From: Candidatus Latescibacterota bacterium
GTDB lineage: Bacteria; JAAXHH01; JABIQT01
Assembly (NCBI GenBank): GCA_018667995.1
Contig: JABIQT010000409.1
Location: 1-7,969 of the forward strand
DNA length: 7,969 bases
Direction: 5' to 3'
Part shown: positions 6,780 through 7,969 of the stretch, piece by piece
How positions within the stretch are numbered: position 1 is the stretch's first letter
Layout: every line of letters begins with the position of its first letter
The notes under the pieces: model-generated
Told to the model about the DNA's origin: nothing
Databases searched by the model: none
What the model saw: the letters and a program-made list of their open reading frames with translations, nothing else
Made by a program: the position numbers and the translations under genes

Positions 6780-7014
6780 GTGCTCCGGGCCACTGTTTTC
6801 TCTGCCGGCTGGGCCACACCTTTGGCCTCTGTACATAGGAAAGACAGCAATGCCTGCGTGCTGAATCCAACTTGTGGAAGGTGTGGAGCACGCATGGAGA
6901 TTGGTTGCCCGGGGAAGACGATTCGGGAGCACTTATGCGGAGCACGAAATGAGTGTGGTCGTGCCAATGGCACTCGCCTGAGCGTAAGCCACTAGTTTGC
7001 TCCACTACGGAGCA
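6780..7014. repeat. Cluster of six GGAGCA/TGCTCC hexamers in both orientations
   Basis: TGCTCC occurs at 6781-6786 and 6998-7003; GGAGCA occurs at 6885-6890, 6926-6931, 6939-6944 and 7009-7014. Four copies extend to GGAGCAC/GTGCTCC. CGTGCTCCG (6779-6787) and CGGAGCACG (6938-6946) form a perfect 9-bp inverted pair about 150 bases apart. A random hexamer would be expected roughly 0.1-0.2 times on both strands of a gap this size. Binding sites for a regulator, RNA pairing or a decayed repeat are all possible. Confidence 0.5.
6998..7014 (+). promoter_or_regulatory. Short hairpin/operator-like palindrome before the heparinase-like gene
   Basis: TGCTCC, loop ACTAC, GGAGCA: a perfect 6-bp stem with a five-base loop, ending 24 bases before the ATG at 7038 and 10 bases before its SD. 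It is the only place where two of the clustered hexamers face each other closely. That suits a dimeric regulator site or a leader hairpin. No T run follows, so termination is unlikely. Confidence 0.4.
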
Positions 7015-7037
7015 TGCATAGAAAGAGGAATAGAGAA

Positions 7038-7969
7038 ATGTCTGAGTTATCCATACCGTGGCATCCACGGATGCTAATGGTCAACCGAGTTTTCCGTCTG
7101 CCAGTGAGGGCATCGGATCGCCCTGTGACCATCATGGCCGGCGCGGTAGAAATTCGCTCATCCAGATGGGATAGTCGAGAAGATGTGTGGTATTACTATC
7201 TGAAGACCCCGGCAGAGGCTGGCGACTACGTAATAGAAGCCAAACAGGGAAATGGAACGGCCCGGGTGGAAATACAAGTGCGTACGCTGGATCAGATGAG
7301 GGAACCGCGGGATTTTAACGGTCTTATCTGGCCACGACGATGGACGGTGGGCCAGCCATGGGAATCAATGAAGCAGCAGCAGACACTTCAAGATACCAAA
7401 TCGAGGCGTGTTCGGGATGATGAGCAATTAGCCTGGTGGTCGCGCCAGACCGACGAGTCCCTCTGGAAACAAATGCCTTGGCCCGAGTTTCCCCAGGCTC
7501 ATTTCGTGAACGTAAATCAGGGATGTCCCTCCTGTGGAACTGGTGTGTTTCGAAATGACGGATTCTACCCTTGGGTCCGAGACCACCTGACAGCCGACTA
7601 CCGTTCCACCTGCCCATCGTGCAGAGAGATATTCCCAAGCAATGACTTTGCTGCCGGAGACTACACCAGTGGTGACCGCCCCGATGACGGATTTGGATAT
7701 TTTGATGCGGAAGGGCATGTCTTCCTTTTCACAGCAACCTACCATCGAGACCAGGTAAACAAAGTCGACGGCGGTATCCAGCAAATGACCGATAGCCTGC
7801 GCACCTCACCGTTTGATGAGGAAATGGCGCGGCGCCTCGCAATCTTGCTGCTTCGCTACGCATCGGATGCGCTCTACCTCGCGACGGTTCCGCAGTTCCG
7901 ATATGGCCCATCTATGGGAATTGAGACGCCGTGGATATGGGGCCAGCCGGACTGGGCGACGCACCAGGA
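7038..7969 (+). CDS. Heparinase II/III-like protein with zinc ribbon, 3'-truncated by the window
   Basis: 310 codons are visible and the frame is still open at the last base. The start is supported by GAGGA at 7025-7029, eight bases before ATG. Residues 1-85 look like a beta-sandwich (VTIMAGAVEIR, YYYLKTP, GDYVIEAKQ, ARVEIQVRT). A four-Cys zinc ribbon follows: C163 and C166 in GCPSCG, C192 and C195 in TCPSCRE, then FPSNDF (199-204). From memory, this pattern precedes the alpha/alpha-toroid domain in many heparinase II/III-family proteins of Planctomycetota and relatives. Helices after 256 (EEMARRLAILLLRYASDALY) would start that toroid. The family cleaves acidic polysaccharides by beta-elimination, but the catalytic part and C-terminal beta-sheet domain lie outside the window, so activity is untested. 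No signal peptide is visible, which is odd for a polysaccharide lyase and suggests a cytosolic oligosaccharide-acting enzyme, or a different substrate. It sits behind the 324-base gap, so it probably has its own control. Confidence 0.72.
   Translation, partial: MSELSIPWHPRMLMVNRVFRLPVRASDRPVTIMAGAVEIRSSRWDSREDVWYYYLKTPAEAGDYVIEAKQGNGTARVEIQVRTLDQMREPRDFNGLIWPRRWTVGQPWESMKQQQTLQDTKSRRVRDDEQLAWWSRQTDESLWKQMPWPEFPQAHFVNVNQGCPSCGTGVFRNDGFYPWVRDHLTADYRSTCPSCREIFPSNDFAAGDYTSGDRPDDGFGYFDAEGHVFLFTATYHRDQVNKVDGGIQQMTDSLRTSPFDEEMARRLAILLLRYASDALYLATVPQFRYGPSMGIETPWIWGQPDWATHQ

Larger units (their letters stand above)
6714..7037 (+). other. 324-base gap without a convincing gene, rich in a GGAGCA motif
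   Basis: No tRNA, rRNA, known riboswitch or U-tract terminator is recognisable. The frame of the upstream SDR stays open after its TAG up to a stop at 6993-6995 (about 93 codons, with CGRC and several other cysteines). It has no SD before its first start codon (GTG at 6717) and no family resemblance I know, so I do not call it a gene. Reverse-strand frames are also open here and equally unconvincing. The stretch holds a dispersed GGAGCA/TGCTCC motif, a direct repeat GGGCCAC (6787-6793 and 6811-6817) and a small hairpin (GTGCC at 6961-6965 with GGCAC at 6969-6973). It presumably carries the 3' end of the SDR transcript and the control region of the next gene. Confidence 0.6.

Noticed and set aside
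6483-6932. 149-codon reverse-strand open frame
   Set aside because: It covers the 3' half of the well-supported SDR gene in antisense and its product resembles no family.
6717-6995. 92-codon + strand open frame starting with GTG
   Set aside because: No SD, no recognisable family, and it is simply the SDR frame continuing after the stop; kept only as a low-interest finding.
6714-7037. A cobalamin-type riboswitch, suggested by GCCACTG at 6789-6795 and GGAAGAC at 6912-6918
   Set aside because: The other conserved boxes and the order of elements are missing, and the downstream gene is unrelated to B12.
7324-7784. Overlapping reverse-strand open frames (104 and 118 codons)
   Set aside because: They lie opposite the heparinase-like frame, which has a good SD, a zinc ribbon and 310 uninterrupted codons.
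1-7969. CRISPR array, insertion sequence, attachment site or tRNA gene
   Set aside because: No regularly spaced repeats, transposase, terminal repeats or cloverleaf were seen on either strand.

Overview
The window reads as bacterial DNA of moderate GC content (judged by eye). It holds eight protein genes, all on the + strand. Strong GAGGA-type Shine-Dalgarno sites, tight gene spacing and stop/start overlaps all point to a bacterium. The mix is a gamma-glutamyltranspeptidase-like Ntn-hydrolase, a D-2-hydroxyacid dehydrogenase, a xylose-isomerase-like TIM barrel, a nitrilase-superfamily hydrolase and a zinc-ribbon heparinase II/III-like protein. That mix resembles uncultivated polysaccharide-degrading heterotrophs (Planctomycetota, Poribacteria, Latescibacterota, Armatimonadota or similar). 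This is an impression from gene content only; no marker gene in the window fixes the lineage.

Layout. (1) Positions 2-1246: 3' part of a GGT-like gene whose start lies before the window, then after 43 bases a D-2-hydroxyacid dehydrogenase (1290-2330). (2) Positions 2331-2512: a gap with a perfect 12-bp stem-loop just after the dehydrogenase, then a TIM-barrel sugar isomerase/epimerase-like gene (2513-3295). (3) Positions 3296-3403: a gap with a possible sigma70-type promoter. It leads into a compact four-gene run: nitrilase-superfamily amidohydrolase (3404-4171), MTA/SAH-nucleosidase-like protein (4173-5030), spore-photoproduct-lyase-like radical SAM enzyme (4996-6027) and short-chain dehydrogenase (6018-6713). 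Neighbours are one base apart or overlap by 35 and 10 bases. (4) Positions 6714-7037: a 324-base gap with no convincing gene but with six copies of GGAGCA/TGCTCC, two of them forming a hairpin. (5) Positions 7038-7969: the start of a heparinase II/III-like protein that runs out of the window.

How the genes may work together. The first three genes and the last look like catabolic functions for amide/hydroxyacid/sugar-derived compounds. The four-gene run is the most interesting part. A nucleosidase with all three MTAN catalytic residues is translationally linked to a radical SAM enzyme, whose by-product 5'-deoxyadenosine is a known MTAN substrate, and then to an NAD(P)-dependent reductase. The radical SAM protein resembles spore photoproduct lyase in length and cluster motif, but it appears to lack the lyase's hydrogen-donor cysteine. 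The run may therefore be an uncharacterised radical-SAM modification or repair module with its own by-product removal.
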